Shown here piece after piece: positions 1 through 6,905 of a DNA stretch of 24,436 nt (position 1 is its first letter; each line of letters starts with the position of its first letter). This DNA is from Lachnospiraceae bacterium (GTDB lineage Bacteria; Bacillota; Clostridia; Lachnospirales; Lachnospiraceae). The position numbers and the translations under genes were made by a program. The notes beneath the pieces are model-generated. The model was not told the origin of the DNA, searched no databases, and was given only the letters and a program-made list of their open reading frames with translations. The stretch covers positions 1 to 24,436 of the forward strand of contig CAAFJI010000118.1 of assembly GCA_900763175.1 (NCBI GenBank), in the 5' to 3' direction.

Positions 1-86
1 GAACGAATTTAAAAAGATTTGTAACAGCATAAGGTTGAAATATTTGGTTATAAGTTATAAAAAGATTATGAAGTTTTTAGATAGAT

Positions 87-118
87 TTTACAAATGAGGA
101 AATAAGGTGTGATATAAT
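87..118 (+). promoter_or_regulatory. Promoter of small secreted protein gene (extended -10)
   Basis: TATAAT lies at 113-118 and is preceded by TGA at 110-112, giving an extended -10 (TGATATAAT). A TTTACA-like -35 at 87-92 is spaced at 20 nt, longer than ideal, so the extended -10 probably carries the recognition. Predicted start of transcription is about 125, which leads straight into a hairpin. Confidence 0.6.
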
Positions 119-124
119 GAAACA

Positions 125-152
125 GAATCTGAAAACAGATTCGTTTTTATTT
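125..152 (+). promoter_or_regulatory. 5' leader hairpin with U-tract
   Basis: GAATCTG (125-131) and CAGATTC (136-142) form a perfect 7-bp stem with an AAAA loop, followed by GTTTTTATTT. The shape is that of a small intrinsic terminator. It lies directly after the promoter -10, so it may be an attenuator or 5' stabilising hairpin of the following gene, or a terminator for transcripts entering from the left. The sequence does not decide between these. Confidence 0.4.
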
Positions 153-194
153 GTGAACAAAGAGTTAAAGAAAATTTAAGGAGGCAACATTTAT

Positions 195-644
195 ATGATA
201 AGAATGAGAAAATCAGCGGCACTTATTATGGCAGGGGTTCTGGTATGTTCTACGCCACTTCCGGTTATGGCTGCAGGAAATACGGATGTAGTAGAGAGCC
301 TTTTGGACAGTGGAATTGATTTCCTTGCATCTGATCCACAGAAAGCTGTAGACATCATCCTTTATGCCAAGGATCTGCTGGATCAGCAGAACATTACAGA
401 TGATCAGGTGAGAAGTGCTATTACGCAGGCTGCAGATCATTTTGGTGTAAGTCTTTCAGATTCTGATGTGAATTCTCTGGTTTCTGTGGTACGTAGCGTA
501 CTGGATGCACAGATTGATGAGGATGAACTGAGAAGTGATGTTGATTCTGTTTACAGTAAGCTGAAGGATATGGGGGTTACAAAGGAGGATGCCAAGGGTC
601 TGATAGCCAAACTTATTGACTTTGTAAAAGGATTGTTTGAATAA
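195..644 (+). CDS. Small secreted helical protein, function unknown
   Basis: I do not recognise a family. The 149-residue product begins with a basic N-terminus (IRMRK) and a hydrophobic stretch to about residue 25. A plausible signal-peptidase I site follows (VMA before AG, cleavage after about Ala26), so the mature form is about 122 residues and exported. The mature part is predicted largely helical, rich in Asp and Val and low in aromatics. It ends in a hydrophobic segment (LIAKLIDFVKGLF) that could be amphipathic. The ATG at 195 was chosen because AAGGAGG (178-184) sits 10 nt upstream; an in-frame ATG at 204 would be too far. It is monocistronic: its own promoter lies upstream and no coding partner follows before 1053. 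Confidence is high for the gene and its secretion, none for function. Confidence 0.85.
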   Translation: MIRMRKSAALIMAGVLVCSTPLPVMAAGNTDVVESLLDSGIDFLASDPQKAVDIILYAKDLLDQQNITDDQVRSAITQAADHFGVSLSDSDVNSLVSVVRSVLDAQIDEDELRSDVDSVYSKLKDMGVTKEDAKGLIAKLIDFVKGLFE

Positions 645-670
645 ATAGCTTGAAATGTGCAAAATATACA

Positions 671-688
671 ACTTTAGCGAACTAAAGT
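671..688. repeat. Hairpin after the secreted-protein gene
   Basis: ACTTTAG (671-677) and CTAAAGT (682-688) form a 7-bp stem. Read on the - strand the loop is TTCG, a stable tetraloop, followed by TGTATATTTTG. On the + strand no T-tract follows, so it is a poor terminator for the 195-644 gene and fits a left-going terminator slightly better. Its role is unclear. Confidence 0.3.
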
Positions 689-760
689 GAAAATGATAAT
701 GTGGTAATCTTATAAAAAAATGAAAAAAAGAAACGATAAATTGTGCAAATAAACTAAAAG

Positions 761-803
761 TTCATCACTTATTCATACTTTGTTCATAACTATCTGTTAT
801 TAT
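761..803 (+). promoter_or_regulatory. Pho-box-like 11-bp direct repeats and promoter
   Basis: TTCAT occurs at 761, 772 and 783, exactly 11 bp apart (TTCATCACTTA, TTCATACTTTG, TTCATAACTAT). A TATTAT -10 follows at 798-803, four bases after the last unit, and there is no good -35. Direct repeats at 11-bp spacing ending close to a -10 are how PhoB/PhoP-type response regulators activate promoters. The assignment to phosphate control is inferred from spacing and position only. No pst or pho gene follows. Transcription would start near 810. Confidence 0.45.
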
Positions 804-878
804 ACAAATAGTTCGAGAGAACATATACAGAAGACGTTGTAATGACACCATTACACATAAAATTTTTTCATAATAATC

Positions 879-901
879 GCCCCGGCAACCATTGCCGGGG
901 C
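879..901 (+). repeat. GC-rich hairpin
   Basis: GCCCCGGCAA (879-888) pairs perfectly with TTGCCGGGGC (892-901) around a 3-nt CCA loop. The following ACTCCTCGTTTTA is only weakly T-rich, so it is an imperfect terminator or a structural element of the candidate RNA at 810-975. Confidence 0.45.
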
Positions 902-933
902 ACTCCTCGTTTTAGAGCATATTTGAAATACAT

Positions 934-974
934 AGCCTGCTACAGGGAAGAAACCTGTGAGCAGGCTTCTTTTT
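934..974 (+). terminator. Intrinsic terminator upstream of the S1-domain gene
   Basis: AGCCTGC (934-940) pairs with GCAGGCT (961-967), extended inward by ACAGG (942-946) with CCTGT (954-958), then TCTTTTT. This is a strong + strand terminator placed just before the S1 gene promoter. The only candidates it can serve are the 195-644 gene or an RNA starting near 810. Confidence 0.75.
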
Positions 975-976
975 AC

Positions 977-1005
977 TTTGCAATGAAAAAAACGTGTGCT
1001 ATAAT
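977..1005 (+). promoter_or_regulatory. Promoter of the S1-domain protein gene
   Basis: TTTGCA (977-982), a 17-bp spacer and TATAAT (1000-1005) preceded by TGC, giving an extended -10. The predicted transcript starts near 1012, which leaves about 40 nt of leader to the ATG at 1053. Confidence 0.75.
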
Positions 1006-1052
1006 GTAGCCAAAATATGTGCAAAACCCACATCAAAATGGAGGTTGGTATT

Positions 1053-1958
1053 ATGGCAGAATCAATGAAGGATTACGAAGCGGAGCTTGAGGCTTCTTTT
1101 AAGAAAATCGAAGAAGGAGATATCCTTACAGGAACTGTTGTAAGTGTTGATGATAAAGAAATTATAGTAGATTTGAAATATTATGCAGAAGGTATTATTC
1201 CAGTTGAAGATTACAGCAGAGAGCCAGGCTTTAACGTAAAAGAAGAAGTACATCCAGGAGATGAGGTTTCTGCAACTGTTGTTAAGACAGATGATGGAAA
1301 TGGAAACATTCTTCTCTCCAGGGTCGAAGCAACGGACATTCTTGCATGGGATAAATTAAAAGAGCTGAAATCATCTGGTGAAGTTCTGGATGTTGTTGTA
1401 AAAGGTGTTGTAAACGGTGGTGCAGTTGCCTATGTAGAAGGTGTGCGTGGCTTTATCCCGGCATCCAAGCTGGCATTGAACTACGTAGAGGATACCAATG
1501 AATATCTGAACAAGCATATTCAGGTTCAGGTAATTGATGTAAATAAAGAGGATAAGAAGCTAATCCTTTCTGCAAAAGAAATCTTAAGGGAGAAGGAAGA
1601 AGAAGAGAGAAGAAATAAAATTTCCAATATTCAGCCAGGTTTCGTGACAGAGGGAACGGTAGAGAGCCTGCAGCCGTATGGAGCATTTGTAAACCTTGGA
1701 AATGGTGTTTCTGGTCTGGTCCACATTTCTCAGATCTGTGAAAAAAGAATCCGTAAACCATCTGAGGTTCTGGCAGTGGGAGATAAAGTAAAGGTGAAAG
1801 TAACTGCTGTAAAAGATGGCAAACTTAGCCTGAGCATAAAAGAAGCAACTGACATGATGGCAAAAGAGGTGGAAGAGGAAGAAGTCCAGATTCCACAGTC
1901 AGGAGAAGAGGCAACTACATCCCTTGGCTCTTTATTTGCTAACATTAAACTGAACTAG
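1053..1958 (+). CDS. S1 RNA-binding domain protein (ribosomal protein S1-like)
   Basis: The 301-residue product carries three S1 (OB-fold) RNA-binding domains at about residues 21-92, 108-176 and 195-263. The last is closest to consensus (GTVESLQPYGAFVNLG, then GLVHISQI). A charged helical linker (KEEEERR) lies before domain 3, and an acidic tail ends the protein. It is shorter than the six-domain Gram-negative S1 and resembles the shorter S1-like proteins of Firmicutes, which bind mRNA and may aid translation initiation or RNA stability. Start: GGAGG at 1040-1044 lies 8 nt before the ATG at 1053; an in-frame ATG at 1017 falls beside the predicted transcription start and lacks a ribosome site. 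The stop TAG (1956-1958) coincides with the outer edge of a palindromic repeat element. Confidence in the family is high, in the exact role moderate. Confidence 0.88.
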   Translation: MAESMKDYEAELEASFKKIEEGDILTGTVVSVDDKEIIVDLKYYAEGIIPVEDYSREPGFNVKEEVHPGDEVSATVVKTDDGNGNILLSRVEATDILAWDKLKELKSSGEVLDVVVKGVVNGGAVAYVEGVRGFIPASKLALNYVEDTNEYLNKHIQVQVIDVNKEDKKLILSAKEILREKEEEERRNKISNIQPGFVTEGTVESLQPYGAFVNLGNGVSGLVHISQICEKRIRKPSEVLAVGDKVKVKVTAVKDGKLSLSIKEATDMMAKEVEEEEVQIPQSGEEATTSLGSLFANIKLN

Positions 1959-2119
1959 AGGGTGTTTGAAAAAGGCTTTCTGCAAAATGTGCGTTACAAT
2001 TAGTGGGAGATTTTGTGCGGATGAAGGCGCCGTAGCGGGCTACGGTAACTGAATTCGGGCAAAATATACCGCAAAGTGGGGCGTGCAGATTGCAGGAATG
2101 ATTTTTCAAACAAGCTCTA
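1956..2119 (-). mobile_element. Palindromic MITE-like element, copy 1 (inverted)
   Basis: This is a 164-bp member of the four-copy family, in opposite orientation to the others. Its reverse complement aligns without visible indels to copies 2 and 3. The ends are TAGAGGGTGTTTG and CAAACAAGCTCTA, and the centre is CCGTAGC-GG-GCTACGG. It starts exactly on the TAG stop codon of the S1-domain gene and ends 27 bp before the pyrophosphatase ATG. It fills the intergenic space, so neither a separate terminator nor a separate promoter is evident between those genes. Confidence 0.8.
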
Positions 2120-2146
2120 GTATTACTTGCAGAAGGAAGAATGTGA

Positions 2147-3814
2147 ATGAAGAATCAGAAAGTATTTGTAATGGGGCATAAAAATCCAGACACGGATTCT
2201 ATCTGCTCTGCAATTGCTTACGCAGATATCAAAAACAGAACAACGCAGAGCAGACGATATATTCCACGGCGTGCAGGACAGATCAACGAAGAAACTCAGT
2301 ATGTGCTGAACCGCTTTGGTGTACAGCCACCAGCTTATCTTGGAAATATTGGAACACAGGTCAAGGACATGGATATCCGTCTGAAACAAAATACTGACAG
2401 GACAATGTCTCTGAAGAATGCATGGGATATGATGCAGGACAATGGAATCGTTACTCTTCCCATCTGTAACAGTGAAGATGAGCTGGAAGGTATTGTGACT
2501 ATTGGAGATATTGCCGATGTGTATATGGATACCAAGGACAGCTACCTTCTTGCAAATGCAAGAACACAATATAATAAAATAAAGGATACCCTTGATGGTG
2601 AAATTGTGGAAGGAAACGGACATGGCTATTTTACCAAGGGAAAAATCCTTATTGGAACAGCTGATCCTGAAATCCTGAAGGAGTATATCCAGGAAAATGA
2701 TATGATAATTCTTGGAAACCGTAAGGAAGACCAGCTGAAAGCAATCGAGCTGAATGTAAGCTGTATTATCGTGGGAATGAATATTAAGATCAGTGAGGAA
2801 GTTATTAAAAAAGCTCACGAAAAACAAATTGTCATCATTACATCCCCATATGATACTTACACGATTGCCCGCATGATCAACCAGAGTATTCCGGTAAATT
2901 ATGTGATGAAAAAGGATAATCTGGTTACTTTTAGCACAGAAGACTTTACAGATGACATTCAGGATGTTATGATTAAGCACCGCCATCGTGCTTTCCCTGT
3001 TGTCAATAAGCGGGGAAAATGTGTGGGAACCATATCCAGGCGTAATTTTCTGGATATGCATAAGAAACAGGTAATCCTTGTAGATCATAATGAAAAGGAT
3101 CAGGCTGTAGATAATATTGATAAAGCGGAAATTCTTGAAATTATTGACCATCATAAACTGGGCTCTTTGGAAACAATGAAGCCGATTAATTTCAGAAATG
3201 AACCTGTGGGCTGTACTGCAACCATTCTTTACAGGATCTATGACGAGCAGAGACTGGAGATTCCGCCTAAGATTGCAGGACTTCTCTGTGCAGCTATTAT
3301 TTCAGATACCTTGATGTTCCGTTCTCCCACCTGCACCCAGCAGGATAAGATCGCAGCAAGTGCGCTGGCACTTATTGCGGATATCAAGATTGAGGAATTT
3401 GCCCGTGAAATGTTCAAGGCAGGAAGCAATCTGAAGGACAAAGCACCTGAGGAGATTTTCTATCAGGACTACAAGAAATTTATTGCAGAGGGCAATGTTG
3501 CTTTTGGTGTTGGTCAGATCAGTTCCATGGATGAGGAAGAACTTCAGGAAATCAAGGAACGTCTGAAACCATTTATGGTAAGCGAATGTGGAAGACATGG
3601 AATTACCCGTGTCTATTTTATGCTTACCAACATTATGACAGAATCCTCTGATGTAATTTATTACGGAGATGGCAGTGAGGAAATGGGAAGAATTGCTTTC
3701 CAGCAGGAGCCGGAAGATGGAAGCTTCCAACTGAAAGGTGTGGTTTCCCGTAAGAAACAGCTGATTCCGGCAATGATGGAAGCAGCACAGATTATGGCAA
3801 ATGATTTTAACTGA
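2147..3814 (+). CDS. CBS-domain manganese-dependent inorganic pyrophosphatase (family II)
   Basis: It hydrolyses pyrophosphate to two phosphates in the cytoplasm, pulling biosynthetic reactions forward. At 555 residues it fits the long CBS-containing type II form. The DHH core opens with GHKNPDTDS (residues 10-18; ligands His11, Asp15, Asp17). CBS 1 lies at about 72-128, a DRTGG-like insert at about 140-245 and CBS 2 at about 247-305. The core resumes with VDHN (312-315) and DHHK (334-337), then ISDT. A DHHA2 domain carries the substrate-binding SRKKQ motif near 533. Family knowledge: CBS-PPases are inhibited by AMP/ADP and activated by ATP or diadenosine polyphosphates. The ATG at 2147 follows a GAAGGAAG site. 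Upstream is repeat copy 1 and no clear promoter, so it may depend on read-through from the S1 gene or on the element. Confidence 0.93.
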   Translation: MKNQKVFVMGHKNPDTDSICSAIAYADIKNRTTQSRRYIPRRAGQINEETQYVLNRFGVQPPAYLGNIGTQVKDMDIRLKQNTDRTMSLKNAWDMMQDNGIVTLPICNSEDELEGIVTIGDIADVYMDTKDSYLLANARTQYNKIKDTLDGEIVEGNGHGYFTKGKILIGTADPEILKEYIQENDMIILGNRKEDQLKAIELNVSCIIVGMNIKISEEVIKKAHEKQIVIITSPYDTYTIARMINQSIPVNYVMKKDNLVTFSTEDFTDDIQDVMIKHRHRAFPVVNKRGKCVGTISRRNFLDMHKKQVILVDHNEKDQAVDNIDKAEILEIIDHHKLGSLETMKPINFRNEPVGCTATILYRIYDEQRLEIPPKIAGLLCAAIISDTLMFRSPTCTQQDKIAASALALIADIKIEEFAREMFKAGSNLKDKAPEEIFYQDYKKFIAEGNVAFGVGQISSMDEEELQEIKERLKPFMVSECGRHGITRVYFMLTNIMTESSDVIYYGDGSEEMGRIAFQQEPEDGSFQLKGVVSRKKQLIPAMMEAAQIMANDFN

Positions 3815-3825
3815 TATGCAGTCTG

Positions 3826-3848
3826 CCCTGTCTGTTTTGCAGGCAGGG
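3826..3848 (+). repeat. Hairpin between pyrophosphatase and flavin reductase genes
   Basis: CCCTGTCTG (3826-3834) pairs with CAGGCAGGG (3840-3848), with one G-U pair and a 5-nt loop. TAATAATC follows rather than a T-tract, so it is a weak terminator at best and may instead stabilise the upstream 3' end. Confidence 0.35.
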
Positions 3849-3891
3849 TAATAATCTGCTTGGTTTTATATAGAAAAATAGGAGAAAGGTT

Positions 3892-4464
3892 ATGGCAAAA
3901 CAGACCTGGAAAGCCGGCAATATGCTTTACCCCCTTCCTGCTGTAATGGTCAGTGTTACGGATGGAGAGGGAAAAGATAATATAATAACAGTGGCGTGGG
4001 CTGGTACTGTATGTACCAATCCGCCTATGGTGACGATTTCTGTTCGTCCCAGCAGATATTCTTACGATATGATCTGCAAGACAGGAGAGTTTGTACTGAA
4101 CCTTACTACAGAAGAGCTTGCTTATGCAACTGACTTCTGCGGAGTGAAATCTGGAAGAGAAGTGGATAAATTTCAGGAGCTTCATCTCACAAAAGAAAAA
4201 TCTGACCATGTGAAAGCTCCAATGATCGGGGAATGTCCTGTAAATATAGAGTGCAGGGTAAAAAAAATTGAAAAACTTGGTTCTCATCATATGTTCCTTG
4301 CGGAGGTTCTCGCAGTTCATGCAGATGAGAAATATATGGATCAGAAAAACAAATTCCAGTTCAATGCATCACATCCTATCGTCTATTCACATGGGGAATA
4401 TCTTGGCCTTGGGAAGAAGATCGGGACTTTTGGTTACAGTGTGAAGAAAAAGAAAAAACGCTGA
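3892..4464 (+). CDS. Flavin reductase-like FMN-binding domain protein
   Basis: The 190-residue protein belongs to the flavin reductase-like (flavoredoxin/DIM6-NTAB) FMN-binding split-barrel family. Recognisable features are an N-terminal PLPAVMVSV strand, NIITVAWAGTVCTNPPMVTISVRP (about residues 26-49), in which family members place the FMN phosphate and ring contacts, FVLNL, and DFCGVKSGREVDKF near residue 80-95. Members bind FMN and pass electrons between NAD(P)H or ferredoxin-type donors and partner proteins; the partner here cannot be inferred. The C-terminus is strongly basic (KKKKKR). AGGAGAAAGG just upstream supports the ATG at 3892. The neighbours (pyrophosphatase, shikimate kinase) share no obvious pathway with it. 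Confidence 0.85.
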   Translation: MAKQTWKAGNMLYPLPAVMVSVTDGEGKDNIITVAWAGTVCTNPPMVTISVRPSRYSYDMICKTGEFVLNLTTEELAYATDFCGVKSGREVDKFQELHLTKEKSDHVKAPMIGECPVNIECRVKKIEKLGSHHMFLAEVLAVHADEKYMDQKNKFQFNASHPIVYSHGEYLGLGKKIGTFGYSVKKKKKR

Positions 4465-4497
4465 AAACCCGCATAAATAGGGGATTTTTCAATGGGA

Positions 4498-4526
4498 TTG
4501 CAATAATAGATATTTTGTGATAAAAT
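4498..4526 (+). promoter_or_regulatory. Promoter of shikimate kinase gene
   Basis: TTGCAA (4498-4503), a 17-bp spacer and TAAAAT (4521-4526) with TGA directly before it (extended -10). The predicted start near 4533 leaves a very short leader of about 15 nt before the ATG at 4548. Confidence 0.7.
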
Positions 4527-4547
4527 TAAAAGGAATGTGTAAAGAAA

Positions 4548-5057
4548 ATGAATAATATTACATTGATTGGAATGCCCGGTGCAGGAAAAAGCACTTTGGG
4601 CGTTGTTCTTGCGAAAATACTTGGTTATGAATTTCTTGATTCAGACCTTTTAATACAAAGAGAAGAAAAAAGACGTCTTTATCAGATTATTGATGAAGAG
4701 GGAGATGATGGTTTCAAAAGGATTGAAAATCGTGTCAATGCGTCCATTAAGACAGAGAATACTGTGATTGCGACAGGGGGAAGTGTGGTATATTGCAGTG
4801 AGGCAATGGAGCATCTGAAATCGATCGGGAAAGTAGTATACCTCAGGCTTTCTTTGAAGTCTCTTGAAAAAAGACTCGGAAATCTTAAGAAACGTGGCGT
4901 GCTTTTGAAAGAAGGACAGACTTTAAAGGATCTTTATGAGGAACGTGTTCCCTTATATGAAAAATATGCAGATATTGTAGTGGACGAGGAAGGGAAAGAT
5001 TTGGAAGCAAGTCTGCAGGCAGTTTTGGAAACACTACAGATAGGGGTAAATAAGTAA
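4548..5057 (+). CDS. aroK: Shikimate kinase
   Basis: It phosphorylates shikimate at the 3-hydroxyl with ATP, the fifth step of the common aromatic (chorismate) pathway. The 169-residue length is typical. The Walker A loop GMPGAGKST is at residues 8-16. LDSD (about 30-33) carries the Asp that contacts shikimate. FKRIE (about 56-60) holds the conserved Arg-Glu, and ATGGSVV (about 75-81) is the Gly-Gly substrate motif. A LID-type arginine lies in the KKRG region near 114-117. The ribosome site is weak and distant (AAGGA, 4530-4534), consistent with the short leader. MurA follows 79 nt downstream without a terminator and may be co-transcribed. No other aromatic pathway genes are in the window, so this is a stand-alone copy. 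Confidence 0.9.
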   Translation: MNNITLIGMPGAGKSTLGVVLAKILGYEFLDSDLLIQREEKRRLYQIIDEEGDDGFKRIENRVNASIKTENTVIATGGSVVYCSEAMEHLKSIGKVVYLRLSLKSLEKRLGNLKKRGVLLKEGQTLKDLYEERVPLYEKYADIVVDEEGKDLEASLQAVLETLQIGVNK

Positions 5058-5136
5058 CTGTAGAACAGAGGGGAGTACAGGGTGTGTTTTTTAATATATC
5101 CTGGTGCTCACGGAGTGAAAATGATAGAGGTGTGTT

Positions 5137-6429
5137 ATGGAACAATATGTGATTAAAGGTGGAAATCCGCTTGTTGGTGAAGTAGAGATAGCAGGTGCTA
5201 AGAATGCGGCACTAGCTATTTTGTCAGCAGCTATTATGACGGATGAAACAATTCTGATTGAGAATCTGCCTGATGTCCGGGATATTAATGTGTTACTGGA
5301 AGCAATCGCTGGGATTGGTGCGCAGGTTGACAGAATTGACAAGTCTACTGTTAAGATTAATGGCTCTACTATCGGTGATGTAAGCGTGGATTATGAATAT
5401 ATCAAGAAGATTCGTGCGTCTTATTATCTTCTTGGTGCATTACTCGGTAAATATAAAAGGGCAGAGGTTCCGCTTCCAGGAGGCTGCAATATCGGAAGCC
5501 GTCCTATTGACCAGCATCTGAAGGGATTTCGTGCATTAGGCGCTAAGGTGGATATCCTTCACGGTGCCATTGTTGCAGAAGCATCGAATCTTCACGGAAG
5601 TCATATTTTCCTTGATGTGGTTTCAGTAGGTGCGACCATCAATATCATGATGGCAGCATCCCTTGCACCAGGACGTACGATTATTGAAAATGCGGCAAGA
5701 GAGCCTCATGTAGTTGATGTCGCTAACTTCCTGAACAGTATGGGAGCAAATATTAAGGGTGCAGGCACTGATGTGATCCGCATCAGAGGTGTGGAGAAGC
5801 TCCATCGTACAGAATATTCTATTATTCCGGACCAGATTGAGGCAGGTACCTTTATGTTTGCAGCAGCAGCTACAGGCGGAGATGTTACAGTTAAGAATGT
5901 AATTCCAAAACATCTTGAGGCTACTACAGCTAAGCTTGAGGAAATCGGATGTGAAGTACAGGAGTTTGACGATGCAGTTCGTGTACGTGCAGCAGGCAAG
6001 CTTCACCGTACTCATGTTAAGACTCTTCCATATCCGGGATATCCTACCGATATGCAGCCGCAGATTGCAGTTACCCTGGCTCTTGCAGAGGGTACCAGTA
6101 TTGTAACAGAGAGCATTTTTGAGAACCGTTTTAAATATGCAGATGAGCTTTCCAGAATGGGAGCCTGTATCAAAGTAGAGGGTAATTCTGCTATTATTGA
6201 TGGCGTGAAGAAGCTTACAGGTGCGAGAGTCAGTGCACCGGACCTTCGTGCAGGTGCAGCACTTGTTATTGCAGGCCTTGCAGCAGAGGGTATTACGATC
6301 GTGGATGATATTGTATATATTCAGCGAGGATACGAAAACTTTGAGGAGAAGCTGAGAAGTCTTGGAGCAGAGATCGAAAGAGTCTCCAGCGAAAAAGAAA
6401 TTCAGAAATTTCGCCTGAGAGTAGGTTGA
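5137..6429 (+). CDS. murA: UDP-N-acetylglucosamine 1-carboxyvinyltransferase (MurA)
   Basis: It transfers enolpyruvate from PEP to UDP-GlcNAc, the first committed step of peptidoglycan synthesis, in the cytoplasm. The 430-residue length is typical for the two-domain inside-out barrel. The N-terminus reads GxxxISGAKN-like (EIAGAKNAAL, Lys22-Asn23). The flexible active-site loop is GGCNIGSRPID with catalytic Cys117, the residue alkylated by fosfomycin, so a fosfomycin-sensitive type is expected. YPTDMQPQ near residue 300 carries the catalytic Asp. Firmicutes often have two paralogues (MurAA/MurAB); I cannot tell which this is. The start is supported by AGAGGTG (5126-5132). It is probably read with shikimate kinase. 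Repeat copy 2 lies 25 nt past its stop codon. Confidence 0.94.
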   Translation: MEQYVIKGGNPLVGEVEIAGAKNAALAILSAAIMTDETILIENLPDVRDINVLLEAIAGIGAQVDRIDKSTVKINGSTIGDVSVDYEYIKKIRASYYLLGALLGKYKRAEVPLPGGCNIGSRPIDQHLKGFRALGAKVDILHGAIVAEASNLHGSHIFLDVVSVGATINIMMAASLAPGRTIIENAAREPHVVDVANFLNSMGANIKGAGTDVIRIRGVEKLHRTEYSIIPDQIEAGTFMFAAAATGGDVTVKNVIPKHLEATTAKLEEIGCEVQEFDDAVRVRAAGKLHRTHVKTLPYPGYPTDMQPQIAVTLALAEGTSIVTESIFENRFKYADELSRMGACIKVEGNSAIIDGVKKLTGARVSAPDLRAGAALVIAGLAAEGITIVDDIVYIQRGYENFEEKLRSLGAEIERVSSEKEIQKFRLRVG

Positions 6430-6454
6430 GAAAATTAGTCAGTAGGGGTGGTAT

Positions 6455-6618
6455 TAGAGCGTGTTTGAAAAATCATTCCTGCAATCTGCACGCCCCATTT
6501 TGCGGGACTTTTGTCCCGAATTCGGTTGTCGTAGCCCGCTACGACGCCCTCATCCGGGTCAAATTTCCCACAAACTGTGACGCACATCTTGCAGAAAGCA
6601 TTTTCCAAACACGCTCTA
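6455..6618 (+). mobile_element. Palindromic MITE-like element, copy 2
   Basis: This 164-bp copy has the best-preserved ends: TAGAGCGTGTTTG on the left and CAAACACGCTCTA on the right, a perfect 13-bp terminal inverted repeat including the TA. The two ~80-bp halves align end to end as an imperfect inverted repeat, meeting at GTCGTAGC-CC-GCTACGAC. Internal small hairpins such as GGGAC-TTTT-GTCCC are also present. It lies between murA and the metK promoter. Confidence 0.85.
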
Positions 6619-6651
6619 GCTAGAAAATGGTCAAATGCTGTCAAATGTCTA

Positions 6652-6680
6652 TTGACAATTATAAACAATCAGTATATTGT
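6652..6680 (+). promoter_or_regulatory. metK promoter
   Basis: A consensus TTGACA is at 6652-6657. The -10 is either TATTGT at 6675-6680 (17-bp spacer) or TATATT at 6673-6678 (15-bp spacer). It starts the transcript that carries the SAM riboswitch. Confidence 0.65.
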
Positions 6681-6708
6681 ATTGTTGCAACAGGAAAACT
6701 GAAGAATA

Positions 6709-6815
6709 GCCTTTTATTCAGAGTGGTGGAGATACATAGGATCTGAGAAGCCACGGCAACCCCTCAATATGACAGGAAGGTGCCAACCTGAGCGAGTAAT
6801 CGAACAATAAGAGGA
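6709..6815 (+). promoter_or_regulatory. SAM-I (S-box) riboswitch
   Basis: It shows the canonical S-box core: AGAGTGGTGGAG near 6720-6731, GGCAACCCCTC near 6754-6765, and GGAAGGTGCCAACCTG near 6775-6790. The P1 stem forms from CTTTTATT (6711-6718) and AATAAGAG (6806-6813) with one wobble. It binds S-adenosylmethionine; in this class, ligand stabilises P1 and favours the downstream terminator. AACAAT (6803-6808) can alternatively pair with ATTGTT (6815-6820), which would disrupt P1 and is a candidate antiterminator. Confidence 0.95.
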
Positions 6816-6839
6816 TTGTTTATATAAAAACGCTTATAA

Positions 6840-6870
6840 GACAGTCCGGTTATTCGGGCTGTTCTTTTTT
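6840..6870 (+). terminator. Riboswitch-controlled terminator in the metK leader
   Basis: ACAGTCCG (6841-6848) pairs with CGGGCTGT (6855-6862), with one G-U pair and a GTTATT loop, followed by TCTTTTTT. It is the expression platform of the SAM-I riboswitch and would stop transcription before metK when SAM is abundant. Confidence 0.85.
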
Positions 6871-6905
6871 GGGAAACTTTCCCTGTCGAAGAAAGGAAAA
6901 AGAAA

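Larger units (their letters stand above)
810..975 (+). ncRNA. Candidate structured non-coding RNA
   Basis: Between the predicted start of the Pho-box-like promoter (~810) and a strong terminator (934-974) lie about 165 nt with no credible coding sequence but four hairpins: GTTC/GAAC at 811-822, TGTAATG/CATTACA at 838-855, a 10-bp GC-rich stem at 879-901, and the terminator itself. A 55-codon ORF at 842-1009 has no ribosome site and runs through the hairpins and the next promoter. I match it to no known RNA family. The alternative is that these are only the leader and terminator remnants of a lost gene. Confidence 0.3.

Noticed and set aside
842..1009. 55-codon plus-strand ORF in the candidate ncRNA region
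   Set aside because: No Shine-Dalgarno; it passes through two strong hairpins, a terminator and the S1 promoter.
1017..1052. Upstream in-frame start for the S1-domain gene
   Set aside because: It falls beside the predicted transcription start (~1012) and has no ribosome site; GGAGG at 1040-1044 supports ATG 1053.
2123..3154. 343-codon minus-strand ORF
   Set aside because: It lies wholly antisense to the pyrophosphatase gene, whose domains and catalytic motifs are complete; its translation is rich in Ile, Phe, His and Cys and resembles no protein.
4464..4489. Possible terminator after the flavin reductase gene
   Set aside because: AAAACCC and GGGATTTTT pair over only about six bases with an A-A mismatch; too weak to call, though the T-run is present.
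6435..6668. Minus-strand ORF with the segment ENAFCKMCVTVCGKF, also seen at 11259-11789 and 17247-17540
   Set aside because: The shared peptide is a translation of the palindromic repeat. The frame is broken by a stop in copy 1, and no ribosome site is seen inside the element. Similar reading frames in repeats explain the similarity without a protein.
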